Positions 1 through 10,075 of a DNA stretch of 64,000 nt are shown here, one piece after another. The position numbers and the translations under genes are program-made. The notes beneath the pieces are model-generated. The model saw only the letters and a program-made list of their open reading frames with translations, had not been told where the DNA came from and ran no database searches. Source of the DNA: an uncultured Sanguibacteroides sp. (lineage in GTDB: Bacteria > Bacteroidota > Bacteroidia > Bacteroidales > Marinifilaceae); contig NZ_UQRQ01000013.1 in NCBI RefSeq assembly GCF_900543425.1, forward strand, positions 20,386 through 84,385, given 5' to 3'. Position 1 is the first letter of the stretch. Every line of letters starts with the position of its first letter.

Positions 1-1039
1 TTGTAATATCCCCCCACTCCATGACCTGTTCAAAAGGGTTTGCCCGCGTATTATAAATGGCTCGACCGTATCGATTCAGCCATCTTCCCATCTTCAACAA
101 AGCATCCCGCTCGTATTCTACGATAGAACCATCCCCCCGGGGACCGATATTTAACAAATAATTTCCCCCCCGGCTAACCACCTTTACCAATCCAAGTAAC
201 TTTTCATTTACCTTTTGGTCTAAATCTTCTCTCTCTTGCCAGGAACGATATCCCCAGGTTTCCGGAAAAAAGGAAGCGGGAGTTTGCCATGGAACCCCAA
301 TTTTATAATCCGGATACTGGTTATCTCCCATTACGCAAAAATCACCTTGATTATTTCCCAAACGTCCGCTAACCATACATTCCGGTTGCAGACGATAGAC
401 CAGGTCATATAACTCCTTACTCTGTTCCGGCGTTAAGGAACCCATATCAAACCAAAGCTCCGAAACAGGACCGTAATTGGTCAAAATCTCCTCCACTTGC
501 TTCATATTAAAAGCATGGTGCTCCGGTGAAATCGGGTCTGCATTATGCGAAGATATTTTCGTTCCGGGAAAGTGCCAGTCTATCAATGAAAAATATACAC
601 CGAAACTTATCCCGTATTTCCGGCAAGCTTCCGATAGTTCTTTCATTACATCCCGTTTGAAAGGGGTAGCATCAACCACATTGTAGTCCGTATAATTTGA
701 ATGGTACATGCAAAAACCGTCATGATGCTTGGAAGTAAAAACGACAGACTTCATTCCGGCCAATCGGGCTAATCGTACAACGGCCTCCGCATCCCATTTC
801 TCAGGATTAAAACGAGCGGCAACAGCTTCGTATTCCTCCGACGGAATAGAAGCAAAAGATTGAATTTGTTCACTATACCCGGTAAGCACCGGCTGATCTT
901 TCCATACTCCTCCTAATTCCGAATATAATCCCCAGTGAATAAACATGGAAAATTTTTGATCTACCCACTCAGGATCCGGCTTCACTTGTGCATGAACAAC
1001 CTGAAAACCAAACAATAACAGCAAAATACATTTATACAT
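1..1039 (-). CDS. alpha-L-fucosidase, GH29 (3'-truncated by window edge)
   Basis: Exported glycoside hydrolase expected to remove alpha-L-fucose from glycans in the periplasm or at the cell surface. The 346 visible residues begin with a signal peptide (MYKCILLLLLFGFQVVHA) and continue with GH29 landmarks: MFIHWGLYSELGG near residue 33, SKHHDGFCMYHS in the middle, and SELWFDMGSL, whose Asp198 is at the usual position of the family nucleophile. The reading frame is still open at base 1, so the C-terminus (often a carbohydrate-binding or beta-sandwich region) lies outside the window. The ATG at 1039 fits the signal peptide and lies about 30 bases downstream of a candidate promoter. It is divergent from nothing and is separated from the protease gene upstream by a strong terminator, so it is probably its own unit. 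Confidence 0.9.
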   Translation of the reverse strand, partial: MYKCILLLLFGFQVVHAQVKPDPEWVDQKFSMFIHWGLYSELGGVWKDQPVLTGYSEQIQSFASIPSEEYEAVAARFNPEKWDAEAVVRLARLAGMKSVVFTSKHHDGFCMYHSNYTDYNVVDATPFKRDVMKELSEACRKYGISFGVYFSLIDWHFPGTKISSHNADPISPEHHAFNMKQVEEILTNYGPVSELWFDMGSLTPEQSKELYDLVYRLQPECMVSGRLGNNQGDFCVMGDNQYPDYKIGVPWQTPASFFPETWGYRSWQEREDLDQKVNEKLLGLVKVVSRGGNYLLNIGPRGDGSIVEYERDALLKMGRWLNRYGRAIYNTRANPFEQVMEWGDIT

Positions 1040-1070
1040 AGCATCTACATACTTACAAATTTTGAAGTTA

Positions 1071-1102
1071 TAAATATAGACGTTATAAATCGATTGTACA
1101 AA
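1071..1102 (-). promoter_or_regulatory. candidate promoter of the fucosidase gene
   Basis: On the minus strand TTTG (1102-1099) is followed after 20 bases by TATATTTA (1078-1071). This fits the Bacteroidota consensus TTTG-N19-21-TAnnTTTG except for the last base of the -7 box. It lies about 30 bases before the fucosidase ATG. Confidence 0.4.
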
Positions 1103-1133
1103 TTATTTTTATTTCCGCTTTTTCGAATAAATT

Positions 1134-1173
1134 AATTCAAAAAAAGCGGAACACTTATAGAGTGTTCCGCTTT
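1134..1173 (-). terminator. intrinsic terminator of locus A
   Basis: A perfect 13-bp stem (1143-1155 with 1161-1173, 5-base loop) follows the zinc protease stop codon. On the minus strand the stem is followed by a run of T residues, as expected for a Rho-independent terminator that closes the sigma-to-protease operon. Confidence 0.85.
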
Positions 1174-1194
1174 AACCGACTTATTTAAAACAAA

Positions 1195-3831
1195 CTATTT
1201 TTTCAACATGTTTAATTTCAACAATACAGCTTCATAATGAGCCCTATCGACTGCATTAGCTTGTGGCATTCTGGATTGAATCAACTGTCTGATATTCTTT
1301 ATCATTGTTGCATAATATCCCATCGATTCATCAATATCATCTATTTTCAATCTCCGTTGCAGGTTATAACCGTAACCGAACTGATCCAGTCCCAAACGAT
1401 AAGCAACCACCCCTCTGCCGTGAACCTCTTCGATCTCCCTTAATTTATCCTTATAAAGGGTTACCCATCCACTCTGGTCCAAGCCATAAGCACAAATCTC
1501 ATCGACGGAAGGAGCAAAAGAGTATTTATTCAACGACATATTATCATTCGTCAATCCCATATTATTATACATCTTCATTACGATCAGTTTCACGTTCTCG
1601 ACAAGGGTTCGTTGCAATACCCGATCTCCTTCGGTCAAGTTACGCCCTTTAATCGTATTTTCAAAAACTCCGTTATAAAGATCGTTGTAATACTCTCCCA
1701 TAGAATAAGGATCATCCGATAAATGAGCTGACAAGGTCACGTTGTCTCTGGCCGCCAAAAGAGCTCTTACAATCAAATTACGCATTTTAGCAGAAGGATT
1801 CACCATCAAACCGAACTTAGCGGTAATCTCCCGGTTATCAATCCATCCGCACTCTTTGAGGTTTTTAAGAATCCAAGCCATCGAAGCTTTTTGTACCTTT
1901 TTCGGAACAGATTGATAAACCTGTCCGGCAGTCCCCTCTTTGACTTGTGTCAGATAGATTCCGCCCACATTATAAACGGCATTTAAAATGTAACGATAAT
2001 ATTGTGCAGCAATAGCACTATACAGATCAAAACGATGAGAAGCATCAGGATCGTTTCCGATCCACTGATCCAAATGCCCGAGAATATATTTCAAATTCTT
2101 TATCCCATATTCTCCCGCTTTTACCGGGTCATCCCCCAAATCTTCCTCTAATGCACTCGGATCGTAACGGCTATATATCTGTTGAACGCCGTAACGATAC
2201 CTCGGATCTCCAGCCTTTTCGTCTACCCACTTTTCCAGAATAACGGCTTCCTCTTTTACGGATTTATTTCCGGGGATCGATGAATACAACCATTTTATCG
2301 CAAATTCATCATAGGCTCCGAGGTCGGGAGGAGTCAACTTCACACCCTTGTCTCCCGGTTGTGCAACATAATTAAAACGGGCATAATCCATGATAGAAGG
2401 AGTCGTTCCATATTTTTGTGTAAAACTGGCAGAACGTAAAGAATCTACCGGATACGCATGGGATGCAGCCATGTTATGCATTAACCCCAACGTATGTCCC
2501 ACCTCGTGCGCCACCACGTAAGCGATGGATTCTTTCACGATATCATCCGGCATTTTCTTGTTTCGGACCGAGGGATCTACCTGGGAAGTCTGAACGAAAC
2601 GCCAATTATTAATCAATTTAACAATATCCCCCCAAACGATCACAGTAGCATTGATAATCTCACCCGTAACCGGATCTACCCAGGAAGGTCCCATCGCGTT
2701 ACCGACACGATCGGGTACATAACGGATACAGGAATATTTCAGGTTATCCGGATCAAAATTCGGATCATCTTTCGGGAAATCCCGTATTTGGATGGTATTC
2801 TTAAAACCGATCTTCTCAAATGCTTTGTTCCACCTCAAAACACCTTCACGAATAGGATCTTTCCATAATTCAGGAAAAACATCATCCAGATAGAATACGA
2901 TCGGTTTAACGGGCTCCACCAATTCTCCACGCTCGAATGCCGCCTGATCACGGGGCTCGAGACGCCAACGATTCACCAAAGTATAAAGCTGTATTTTATC
3001 CTCTTTCGTGGATAACAACTGCTTCCCGGTCAAAAATACTCCAATCCGGGAATCGGATATCCTCGGCTTCATTTTCTCCTCCGGTAGTAATAACACCGTT
3101 CGAGTGACTTTCGTGGAAACGTCTCCTCCTTGCAAAGTGAAAAACATAAAACTCAAGGTATAGGAGTAGGTCAGGTTTGTCTCTATCGTCACATTATCCT
3201 CGAACGACTTCACTTTCCCGAGTGAAGAGAGATCCGATTTTAAATTAGCATTGACCTGAAACATACCGGCAACCTCGCTCATCGGAGACAAACGTTTTTC
3301 ATCGCCCATAAATAAATTGGTGATTTCAAAAACGACAGCCGTACTATCCGAATTATATGCTTCTACCTTATATTTTTTATAATAAGGAGCCATATAATTT
3401 TGTTCCATGGCCCGTTTCATGGCTTCATCCTCCTCATCACAAGTCACAAGAGCATTTATCTTTCGCAGATAAACCAGACTATCAAGCATATCAAATTTCA
3501 CATGCAAAGGCTGCCGCGGCTTATATCCTACCGTACATACATTCGGAGAACTGGTCTCGGAAACCGTCGAAGCGATCAGCATATCCCGTCCCAAATATTT
3601 AGTAGGAAGCTCAAAATAAATTTTATTCTCTACTTTATGTACCGTAATAAATCCTCCCGATGCGACCTCATGTTGTTTATTTTTAAACAATCTTTCGTAT
3701 TTCGTTAAAGGCTTTTCCGGGGCCTTCTGTTCTGTTTTTACCTTCTTTTTCTTTTTTTTCCACGCGTAGGCAGGCTCTACCACGGGTACAACAAACAATA
3801 GTGCTACAAACAATACAATCCACTTTTTCAT
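1195..3831 (-). CDS. secreted zinc-dependent metalloprotease (DUF5118/DUF5117/DUF4953 type)
   Basis: Probable exported zinc endopeptidase, 878 residues. A signal peptide (MKKWIVLFVALLFVV..AYA) is followed by a Lys-rich linker (WKKKKKKVK) and then by the DUF5118/DUF5117-like N-terminal region. The catalytic part carries HEVGHTLGLMH at residues 442-452, the extended HEXXHXXGXXH zinc site of metzincins, and further on SIMDYA, a likely Met-turn. It is the last gene of locus A, 34 bases after the small lipoprotein gene, and a terminator follows. The protein at 53909-56566 is a close paralogue with long identical stretches around the active site. In this operon it probably cleaves the substrate whose products SusC/SusD import. 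Family assignment is firm; the substrate is unknown. Confidence 0.9.
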   Translation of the reverse strand: MKKWIVLFVALLFVVPVVEPAYAWKKKKKKVKTEQKAPEKPLTKYERLFKNKQHEVASGGFITVHKVENKIYFELPTKYLGRDMLIASTVSETSSPNVCTVGYKPRQPLHVKFDMLDSLVYLRKINALVTCDEEDEAMKRAMEQNYMAPYYKKYKVEAYNSDSTAVVFEITNLFMGDEKRLSPMSEVAGMFQVNANLKSDLSSLGKVKSFEDNVTIETNLTYSYTLSFMFFTLQGGDVSTKVTRTVLLLPEEKMKPRISDSRIGVFLTGKQLLSTKEDKIQLYTLVNRWRLEPRDQAAFERGELVEPVKPIVFYLDDVFPELWKDPIREGVLRWNKAFEKIGFKNTIQIRDFPKDDPNFDPDNLKYSCIRYVPDRVGNAMGPSWVDPVTGEIINATVIVWGDIVKLINNWRFVQTSQVDPSVRNKKMPDDIVKESIAYVVAHEVGHTLGLMHNMAASHAYPVDSLRSASFTQKYGTTPSIMDYARFNYVAQPGDKGVKLTPPDLGAYDEFAIKWLYSSIPGNKSVKEEAVILEKWVDEKAGDPRYRYGVQQIYSRYDPSALEEDLGDDPVKAGEYGIKNLKYILGHLDQWIGNDPDASHRFDLYSAIAAQYYRYILNAVYNVGGIYLTQVKEGTAGQVYQSVPKKVQKASMAWILKNLKECGWIDNREITAKFGLMVNPSAKMRNLIVRALLAARDNVTLSAHLSDDPYSMGEYYNDLYNGVFENTIKGRNLTEGDRVLQRTLVENVKLIVMKMYNNMGLTNDNMSLNKYSFAPSVDEICAYGLDQSGWVTLYKDKLREIEEVHGRGVVAYRLGLDQFGYGYNLQRRLKIDDIDESMGYYATMIKNIRQLIQSRMPQANAVDRAHYEAVLLKLNMLKK

Positions 3832-3865
3832 ACATTTTTCTCATTACATATTAAACATCTTTTTA

Positions 3866-4792
3866 TTATTTTCTGGTATCGGCTAAAACTTGAGCTACCA
3901 CTTGCTTCATTACCTCATATTTTTGAAGAATCAAGGCTGAAGATTCATATTGCTCTTTAAATGCCTCATCTTTCCCAACCAACACTTCTGTGATATACTC
4001 CACCATATCCCGTTCCCGCCCCGGAGCCGTGTAGACAAAAGAAGAGAAAAGAAAATCCGGATCGGGGTTTAAGAAACCATAATCCTTATAAGCTTTATAA
4101 GGCACGCTCCCTCCGTATCTCGTGATTGTCTGACCATACAGACTAATCGTCACCCCGTTGCTTACAATTTCAGACACACTATAAAAAGGTTGCAATTCTT
4201 TGTTATAATTAGCCTGAATATAAGGAGTCATAGCTGTCGCTCTTACCTCCGCAGCGAAGCGATTCAATTCATCTTCCGTCATATCCTTTAGTTCCGACAA
4301 CCGACCGATAACCGTAGCCGTCATTCCCCGGTATACACCCTCTTCATGTTCATTGAAACTGGATAAAATCAACTCATCTACCAATAAATAACATTGAGGT
4401 CGTATCCCTTTATACAAATAAGGAAATACTCTATCTTTCAAGAAATTTACGCCATCCGTCAGCTCTTCCTCTTTATTCGATAAGGTATAACTCACGTAAT
4501 CCCGATGACTCTCGATAGTGTAATTCAAATCCAATATCTCATAATAGATCACGGGTTCTCCGTAGCCGTCCAATCCTCGGTCTTGCGATCCGATAGTATC
4601 ATTATAGAAAATAGGAATTCCTGTCTTGTCATATACTTCAAATATCAAATGCTTCAGATCATTTGTCGGGTCATCCTGTATAGCGTACCAATTAACATCC
4701 TCATAAGAAGGTTTCAAATTTTTGTCTTCTTTGTCACATCCAGCAAACAGAAGACTTACCATTCCGAGTATTAAATAAAATATATTTTTCAT
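3866..4792 (-). CDS. SusCD-associated lipoprotein, metallohydrolase-like but without HExxH
   Basis: Lipoprotein of 308 residues (signal MKNIFYLILGMVSLLFAGC, lipobox FAGC) encoded directly after SusD. I chose the ATG at 4792 because it gives a clean lipoprotein signal; an ATG at 4801 adds three residues. The C-terminal third (around YGFLNPDPDFLFSSFVYTAPGRERDMVEYI) has the layout I associate with substrate-import-associated zinc metallohydrolase lipoproteins (TIGR04549-like), where a region ending in DFVEMI follows the zinc site. No HExxH occurs anywhere in the protein, so if it belongs to that family it is catalytically dead and may bind peptide instead. The homologue at 51775-52710 also lacks HExxH. 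The family link is an inference. Confidence 0.65.
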   Translation of the reverse strand: MKNIFYLILGMVSLLFAGCDKEDKNLKPSYEDVNWYAIQDDPTNDLKHLIFEVYDKTGIPIFYNDTIGSQDRGLDGYGEPVIYYEILDLNYTIESHRDYVSYTLSNKEEELTDGVNFLKDRVFPYLYKGIRPQCYLLVDELILSSFNEHEEGVYRGMTATVIGRLSELKDMTEDELNRFAAEVRATAMTPYIQANYNKELQPFYSVSEIVSNGVTISLYGQTITRYGGSVPYKAYKDYGFLNPDPDFLFSSFVYTAPGRERDMVEYITEVLVGKDEAFKEQYESSALILQKYEVMKQVVAQVLADTRK

Positions 4793-4803
4793 GGGAATCA
4801 TTT

Positions 4804-6282
4804 TTATTTTTTTATCAATGTCCGCACGGGACGATCATTATTTACAAGACCGAGACCGTTATAAATCAACTCATAAGAGGGTATAGGCAACACCCAACCA
4901 CCATCTTCCGGAAAGGCCGCTAAATCATAGTACCCGTCGTTTAAAATCTGATAGTTGGAAGACGAATAAATATAATGCTGGTGTCTGATCTGAGTTTTCA
5001 ATGCATATTTCGAAGTCACGGCATAACGTCTTAAATCAAACCAGCGATGCCCTTCCATACATAATTCCAATCGACGTTCATTTCGAATAAAATCGACTAA
5101 TCCTTTTCCTTGTCTGTCAAAGGTAGGCTCACTTCCCGGCACAAATCTTTTCTCCAAATAGGATTGTAACAAATCAGCAGCTTCTGTCTCCTTTCCGGAC
5201 ATCGCCAGTGCCTCTACCTTATTCAAATACACCTCCGCCAATCGAATCAGGAAACAATCGGAAATTCCACCGTCTTTCCATTGTTTTAGCTTGCGAATCA
5301 AAAAAGCACCGGAATAAGTACCCATGACATTGTTTATATACCGTAAATCATGCTCTTTATCATAAAAGGCATTCAACAAATCAGCGGAACATTTGTAAGC
5401 GGCATCATCTCTCATAATATGATCAAGGCGGTATTCTCCCTGTGAAAAGATGGTTTCGGGTGAATCGGCGAACAAGGTGCTCTCGCCGTTCCCTATTTGA
5501 TTATAATCCAGCAAACCGTACCCGGCATTCATTACGGTATCGCTCTCCGCAATAGCATTTTCCCAATCTCCCATGTAGAGGTATACACGACTCAATAAGG
5601 CATGTGCGGCAGCTTCGCTTGCCTTATAAACAGAAGTCATATTCACCTGTTTCAAATGTTTGATCGCCTCCTTCAAATCAGTAATAAGTAGTTGATACAC
5701 CTCCTCAAGTGAAGCCCTCGTAAATAATTTATCTTCCACCTCATCACTTAACTTCAAGGGTACTCCAGGAACATTCTCTGCCGTCTCTTTCACGTAAGGC
5801 TGGGCATATAAATTGGTCAGTAGAAAATAATAACCGGCCCTTAAGAAATGAGCCTGTCCTTTCACCCGACTATACCCTTCGGTGTCTCCTTCGAACTCTT
5901 TCACCTTGTTCAGTATCACATTTAAAGCCGCAATATGTTCATACAACCGACTCCATACCCTATCATCCTCCGGTGCTCCATATTCATTCTGAAAAGGTCT
6001 TTCCAACCAGCAATAGAAAGAGGTAAATTGAGGTCTCTCACCATATTGCATCTGCATTTCCACATCGTCGTCCATCACGTGAATCCATCCCGGGATAGCC
6101 ATATCTCCGAACTCATCGACGGACTGTCTGGTTTGCATATATGCCTCACCGACAAGCAACTCATCTAAATCCGATATACTATTAACATAGATTAAATCCT
6201 TTGGATATTCTGAAAGAAAATCTCCGCAAGAAACTAAAAATATCCAAGTTGAAATTATCGTTAAATACACTATTTTCTTCAT
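4804..6282 (-). CDS. SusD/RagB family nutrient-binding lipoprotein
   Basis: Surface lipoprotein of 492 residues that should cap the adjacent SusC channel and bind its ligand. The start at 6282 (MKKIVYLTIISTWIFLVSC) gives a lipobox LVSC followed by GDFLSEYPKD, typical of SusD N-termini; the longer frame starting at 6333 would overlap the end of SusC and spoil the signal peptide. SusD landmarks are RVKGQAHFLRAGYYFLLTNLYAQPY near the middle, the tetratricopeptide-like helices and the C-terminal block RNERRLELCMEGHRWFDLRRY. It lies 11 bases after the SusC stop codon, so it is cotranscribed. It is a paralogue of the SusD at 50158-51744. Confidence 0.95.
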   Translation of the reverse strand: MKKIVYLTIISTWIFLVSCGDFLSEYPKDLIYVNSISDLDELLVGEAYMQTRQSVDEFGDMAIPGWIHVMDDDVEMQMQYGERPQFTSFYCWLERPFQNEYGAPEDDRVWSRLYEHIAALNVILNKVKEFEGDTEGYSRVKGQAHFLRAGYYFLLTNLYAQPYVKETAENVPGVPLKLSDEVEDKLFTRASLEEVYQLLITDLKEAIKHLKQVNMTSVYKASEAAAHALLSRVYLYMGDWENAIAESDTVMNAGYGLLDYNQIGNGESTLFADSPETIFSQGEYRLDHIMRDDAAYKCSADLLNAFYDKEHDLRYINNVMGTYSGAFLIRKLKQWKDGGISDCFLIRLAEVYLNKVEALAMSGKETEAADLLQSYLEKRFVPGSEPTFDRQGKGLVDFIRNERRLELCMEGHRWFDLRRYAVTSKYALKTQIRHQHYIYSSSNYQILNDGYYDLAAFPEDGGWVLPIPSYELIYNGLGLVNNDRPVRTLIKK

Positions 6283-6293
6283 AATCACATCTC

Positions 6294-9200
6294 TTAAAAT
6301 GAAACATTCAGATTCAAAGAATACGTCGGACAAAGAGACATATTAATGGATGGAGCGGTTCCCGATTGGGTTGCCGGATCTTGTCCCTTCAAATTTTTAT
6401 TACAAACCGTAAAAAGATTCGTACAATAAAAACCGATATAAGCCGATTTCAAATAAAGTTTCTCACAGAACTTGGCGGGTACGTTATAACGTAGCGACAA
6501 AGATTGCATTTTCAGGTAGTTGCCACTAACGACCCGTATATCCGAATCATCATACATCTGCCAGATATTCTTAGCAAAATTATAGGGTTTATTCGAGTAC
6601 CAGGCAGAGTTTTGCAAAGTAGCCTTAAACTCCTGATCGGATAATATACCCGGAATATTAGTGGTTAATTCATCCCCCGGACGTCTCCAGCGACGATTAT
6701 ATTCTTTACGAACATTCTCCGTGGGCTGAGGCGCCAACGTCCCGTATCCATAAGCAATATTAGAGTACAATTTTAACAAACGGACTTTAGAGCCCAAGCT
6801 GTAAGTCATATTACAGGACAATGTAAAATTCCGGTAAGTAAAGGTATTTACAATTCCACCCTGTATCACGGGTACCCGCGTTCCGGAATGTTCCATTACA
6901 GTTGTAAATACATCTTCTTTTTCCATGTCATCATACTTCTTCTCGATGTTCACTATTTCTCCGTTGATTTCTTCCGTTTGGTTCACATTATGGAAAGTCG
7001 GACGACCGTCTTTAGAGTCCAATCCCGCAAAACGATAAGAATAGAACGTATTCAACGGGCGTCCCACGATCTGAGCCGTTCCATTCAGATAATCACGATA
7101 GGTTACTATATCCAATAAAGCATTATCCTTCACTTTACGGTTATTAATCAATTGATTCAACACCTGTCCCAACTGAGGATCGATATTCCAGCGGAAACCT
7201 TTTGAATTTCCCATTCCCATCGTATTCACGGGGACAAAATTGAATGAAAGCTCAATACCTTTATTCTCCAATGTTCCTTGGTTAACTACATAATTATCCC
7301 GACCATTAATACGGGAAATCGTTTTTTGTAAAAAAGCATCTTTTGTCCTCTTGTAGAAGTAAGAAACATTACCCTGAATCTTGTTATTCAACAACGCAAA
7401 GTCTAACGTCACATTAAAAGAAGAGGTTTTCTCCCAACGCAAATCCGGATTAGGGTAACGATAAATCGTGGAACCGAATTCATTCACGGTAGGAATCATT
7501 CCCCCTTTCTGGATAATCAACTCGGAACTTTCCGTATCCAACATATTACCCTGGTATCCAAATGATCCACGAAGAGACAAGGAGTTAATCCAATTAACGG
7601 AGCTCAATATATCCTCTTTTACATTCCATCTTCCGGAGAAAGACCAAATAGGAGCCAACTTATCGTTACTTTTGGTTCCGAATTTATTGGAAGCATCCAC
7701 CCGTACATTTGCCGTGAACATATATAAATCTTTGTAATCGTAGGCCAAGGAAGCGTATCCAGAAACAATATTTGTTTTCTGATCGCTCCTTATACCCCTG
7801 GCTTTAGGTGTCTGAGACCAAATTTTATAACGAGGGTAAGTATCCAAATCTATTTCTGCCATCTGGAAGCCCCGGTCACGCAAATAACCACGGAAAATCT
7901 GTTCTCTTCCCGTGTAACGGCTTGAAGAAACCTCTCCTCCTAAAGCAACGGTTAAACCGTGGTATTCTTCTTTATCCATATATTGATGGTAATCAATTTG
8001 AGCACGCACTAAATAAGTCTCATTATCGGTATCCTTCTCTTGAAGCTCACCGCCAACAGGCAATTCATTATCTTCATCTCTTGTTCCCCTCAAACAAGCA
8101 GCATAATAGGTATTCTCGCTAAAATAGGTATCTTGTTCCGTACTACTTGTACCATACGAAAGAGTTAATCCTATCTTCAGGGGATCGATTATACGATAAT
8201 CTATTCCGGCAAGAAAATTAATCGTATGAGAATTAATATCCTGAGAACTATTGTTTCTTTCATTAATAATATTAAAAGGCAGCCCTTCTATTGAAGAAAC
8301 GTCTCCCAAACGAGAATAATACCACAATTTGCCCTCGTTGTCATAAATCGGAACCGCCCGGCTGGTTTTATAAGCATAATCCATCACTCCCGTTTCGGAG
8401 GGAGTATACTTCTTATCCGCCACATTACCGTTCATCCCGAACCGAACAGTGAAACGATTTAGGCTTGCATTCAGATTTAGCGTTGCGGAATAATTTTTAT
8501 TTTGCTCTCCTTTGATCGTTCCTCTACTGTCGTTAAAACCGACAGAAGCGTAATACCTCAAGGTCGAGGAACCTCCTGACATACTCAATGTATGCTTATG
8601 AGAATAAGAATCCTGTAATAATATATCGAACCAATCGGTATTCATTGTCTCCAATTCGCTCACCCGACGTTGAAATTCATCGAATTCAATCTTATCCTCG
8701 TTCCAATCCTTCAAAGCTCCTTCATATCCTACCCAGGAATCAACCTGCGGATATTCCAATCTCTTTTCATACATTTCCCTCGAAAAAGCAATACGTTCCC
8801 TCGAATTCATCATATTTACACTTTGGTCCGAATAACGCGGACGACGCATAAAAGTTCCCGACAAAGAGTAGGTAATCGTCGGAGGACCCGGTTTTCCTTT
8901 TTTAGTCGTAATCACAATTACCCCGTTCGCGGCTCTTACACCGTAAATAGCCGTTGCAGAAGCATCTTTTAACACGTCAATCCGTTCTATATCTTCCGGG
9001 TTCAACCCGGAAATCGCATTTCCCAACAGGTTTACAAAATCCAAATCATTCAGTTGAGAAGGATCTATATTCACGGGATCCTGTTGAACAATACCATCAA
9101 CAACCCACAGAGGCTCTTGGTTTCCCAATATGGTAGAGGTTCCTCTGATTCTCAAACGCGGTGTTGCACCGACCTGCCCTGAATTTTGCATGAAAATCAT

Positions 9201-9983
9201 TCCGGGAACATGTCCTTCCAGCATCTGATCTATCGTATTCAAACCGGGAAGCAGAATATCTTTAGCCTCAATAGAAGTCACGGCACTCGTCAATTTGCGT
9301 TTATCAATATTCTGATACCCCGTACTGACAATGGTCACTTCTTCCAAGGAAGCCATAGATTCTTTTAACACCACATCAATCGTATCTTTCCCCGCGTACT
9401 CTATTTCCCGAGTTTCCATTCCGATAAAAGAAAATTGTAAGATAACGTGTTCCAATTCAGGGATGGTAATTTTGTATTTTCCATCTTTATCGGTTGAAGT
9501 TCCCCAATGGGTACTTTTTATCCTGACGGTAACCCCCGGCAAAGGCTTTCCATCTATATCTTTAACCTTTCCCCGGATAAGTAACTCCCTCACTTTACGA
9601 ACCGAATCCTGAACATTTAGGTTATCGGACTTCCGAATAATAATCAGGTTATTTTCAATCGAGTAAGTCAGGTCTGTCCCTGATAAGCATTCTTTTAAAA
9701 CCTCATCGATACTTACCGATTTAAAATTCTTATTCAGCTTTCGTATTTTTGCCACTTCACTATCCTTATAAAGGAAATAATAATCGCTACTTCGACGAAT
9801 CTCATTCATCAGATCCTCAAACGTGGCATTTTTCAACTCAAAACTAAAAACAACATGTTGTGAATAGACGGCTGCAGAAAGATGCATCACCGTACAAAAA
9901 AGGAATAGTGTTAGTAACCTCATGGTTAATAAGATCTTTCCAATCCCCAAAAAGTGGAGATTACATTGTCGATTTTTTTTCAT
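6294..9983 (-). CDS. SusC/RagA family TonB-dependent outer-membrane transporter with STN domain
   Basis: TonB-dependent outer-membrane channel of 1229 residues. Order of domains: signal sequence (MRLLTLFLFCTVMHLSAAVYSQ), STN signalling domain (about residues 45-115), carboxypeptidase-D-like beta-sandwich (IRGKVKDIDGKPLPGVTVRI), plug domain with the SusC signature DVLKDASATAIYGVRAANGV, then a beta-barrel ending in a C-terminal aromatic (VSF). The STN domain implies signalling to the FecR/sigma pair encoded just upstream. I prefer the ATG at 9983; a TTG 12 bases upstream is in frame. A 92-base gap containing a hairpin separates it from fecR. The transporter at 46469-50143 is a close paralogue (shared VDQMLEGHVPGMIFM-like stretch and many others). 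Confidence 0.95.
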   Translation of the reverse strand: MKKNRQCNLHFLGIGKILLTMRLLTLFLFCTVMHLSAAVYSQHVVFSFELKNATFEDLMNEIRRSSDYYFLYKDSEVAKIRKLNKNFKSVSIDEVLKECLSGTDLTYSIENNLIIIRKSDNLNVQDSVRKVRELLIRGKVKDIDGKPLPGVTVRIKSTHWGTSTDKDGKYKITIPELEHVILQFSFIGMETREIEYAGKDTIDVVLKESMASLEEVTIVSTGYQNIDKRKLTSAVTSIEAKDILLPGLNTIDQMLEGHVPGMIFMQNSGQVGATPRLRIRGTSTILGNQEPLWVVDGIVQQDPVNIDPSQLNDLDFVNLLGNAISGLNPEDIERIDVLKDASATAIYGVRAANGVIVITTKKGKPGPPTITYSLSGTFMRRPRYSDQSVNMMNSRERIAFSREMYEKRLEYPQVDSWVGYEGALKDWNEDKIEFDEFQRRVSELETMNTDWFDILLQDSYSHKHTLSMSGGSSTLRYYASVGFNDSRGTIKGEQNKNYSATLNLNASLNRFTVRFGMNGNVADKKYTPSETGVMDYAYKTSRAVPIYDNEGKLWYYSRLGDVSSIEGLPFNIINERNNSSQDINSHTINFLAGIDYRIIDPLKIGLTLSYGTSSTEQDTYFSENTYYAACLRGTRDEDNELPVGGELQEKDTDNETYLVRAQIDYHQYMDKEEYHGLTVALGGEVSSSRYTGREQIFRGYLRDRGFQMAEIDLDTYPRYKIWSQTPKARGIRSDQKTNIVSGYASLAYDYKDLYMFTANVRVDASNKFGTKSNDKLAPIWSFSGRWNVKEDILSSVNWINSLSLRGSFGYQGNMLDTESSELIIQKGGMIPTVNEFGSTIYRYPNPDLRWEKTSSFNVTLDFALLNNKIQGNVSYFYKRTKDAFLQKTISRINGRDNYVVNQGTLENKGIELSFNFVPVNTMGMGNSKGFRWNIDPQLGQVLNQLINNRKVKDNALLDIVTYRDYLNGTAQIVGRPLNTFYSYRFAGLDSKDGRPTFHNVNQTEEINGEIVNIEKKYDDMEKEDVFTTVMEHSGTRVPVIQGGIVNTFTYRNFTLSCNMTYSLGSKVRLLKLYSNIAYGYGTLAPQPTENVRKEYNRRWRRPGDELTTNIPGILSDQEFKATLQNSAWYSNKPYNFAKNIWQMYDDSDIRVVSGNYLKMQSLSLRYNVPAKFCEKLYLKSAYIGFYCTNLFTVCNKNLKGQDPATQSGTAPSINMSLCPTYSLNLNVSF

Positions 9984-10044
9984 ACATTTGTACAATTACA
10001 TTAAACATTGTCCGAGCGGTTGCACCCGTTCGGCTTTACCAGAT

Positions 10045-10074
10045 AACAGGAAAGAGTTACCCCTCTTTCCTGTT
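10045..10074 (-). repeat. stem-loop between fecR and susC (locus A)
   Basis: A perfect 12-bp inverted repeat (10045-10056 with 10063-10074, 6-base loop) starts two bases after the fecR stop codon. It has no T-run on the minus strand, so it is more likely an mRNA stability or attenuation element than a full terminator. Loci B and C carry hairpins at the same place. Confidence 0.7.
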
Positions 10075-10075
10075 T

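Noticed and set aside
9984..9995. TTG start of the locus A SusC at 9995
   Set aside because: Adds only four residues before an ATG that matches the start of the paralogue.
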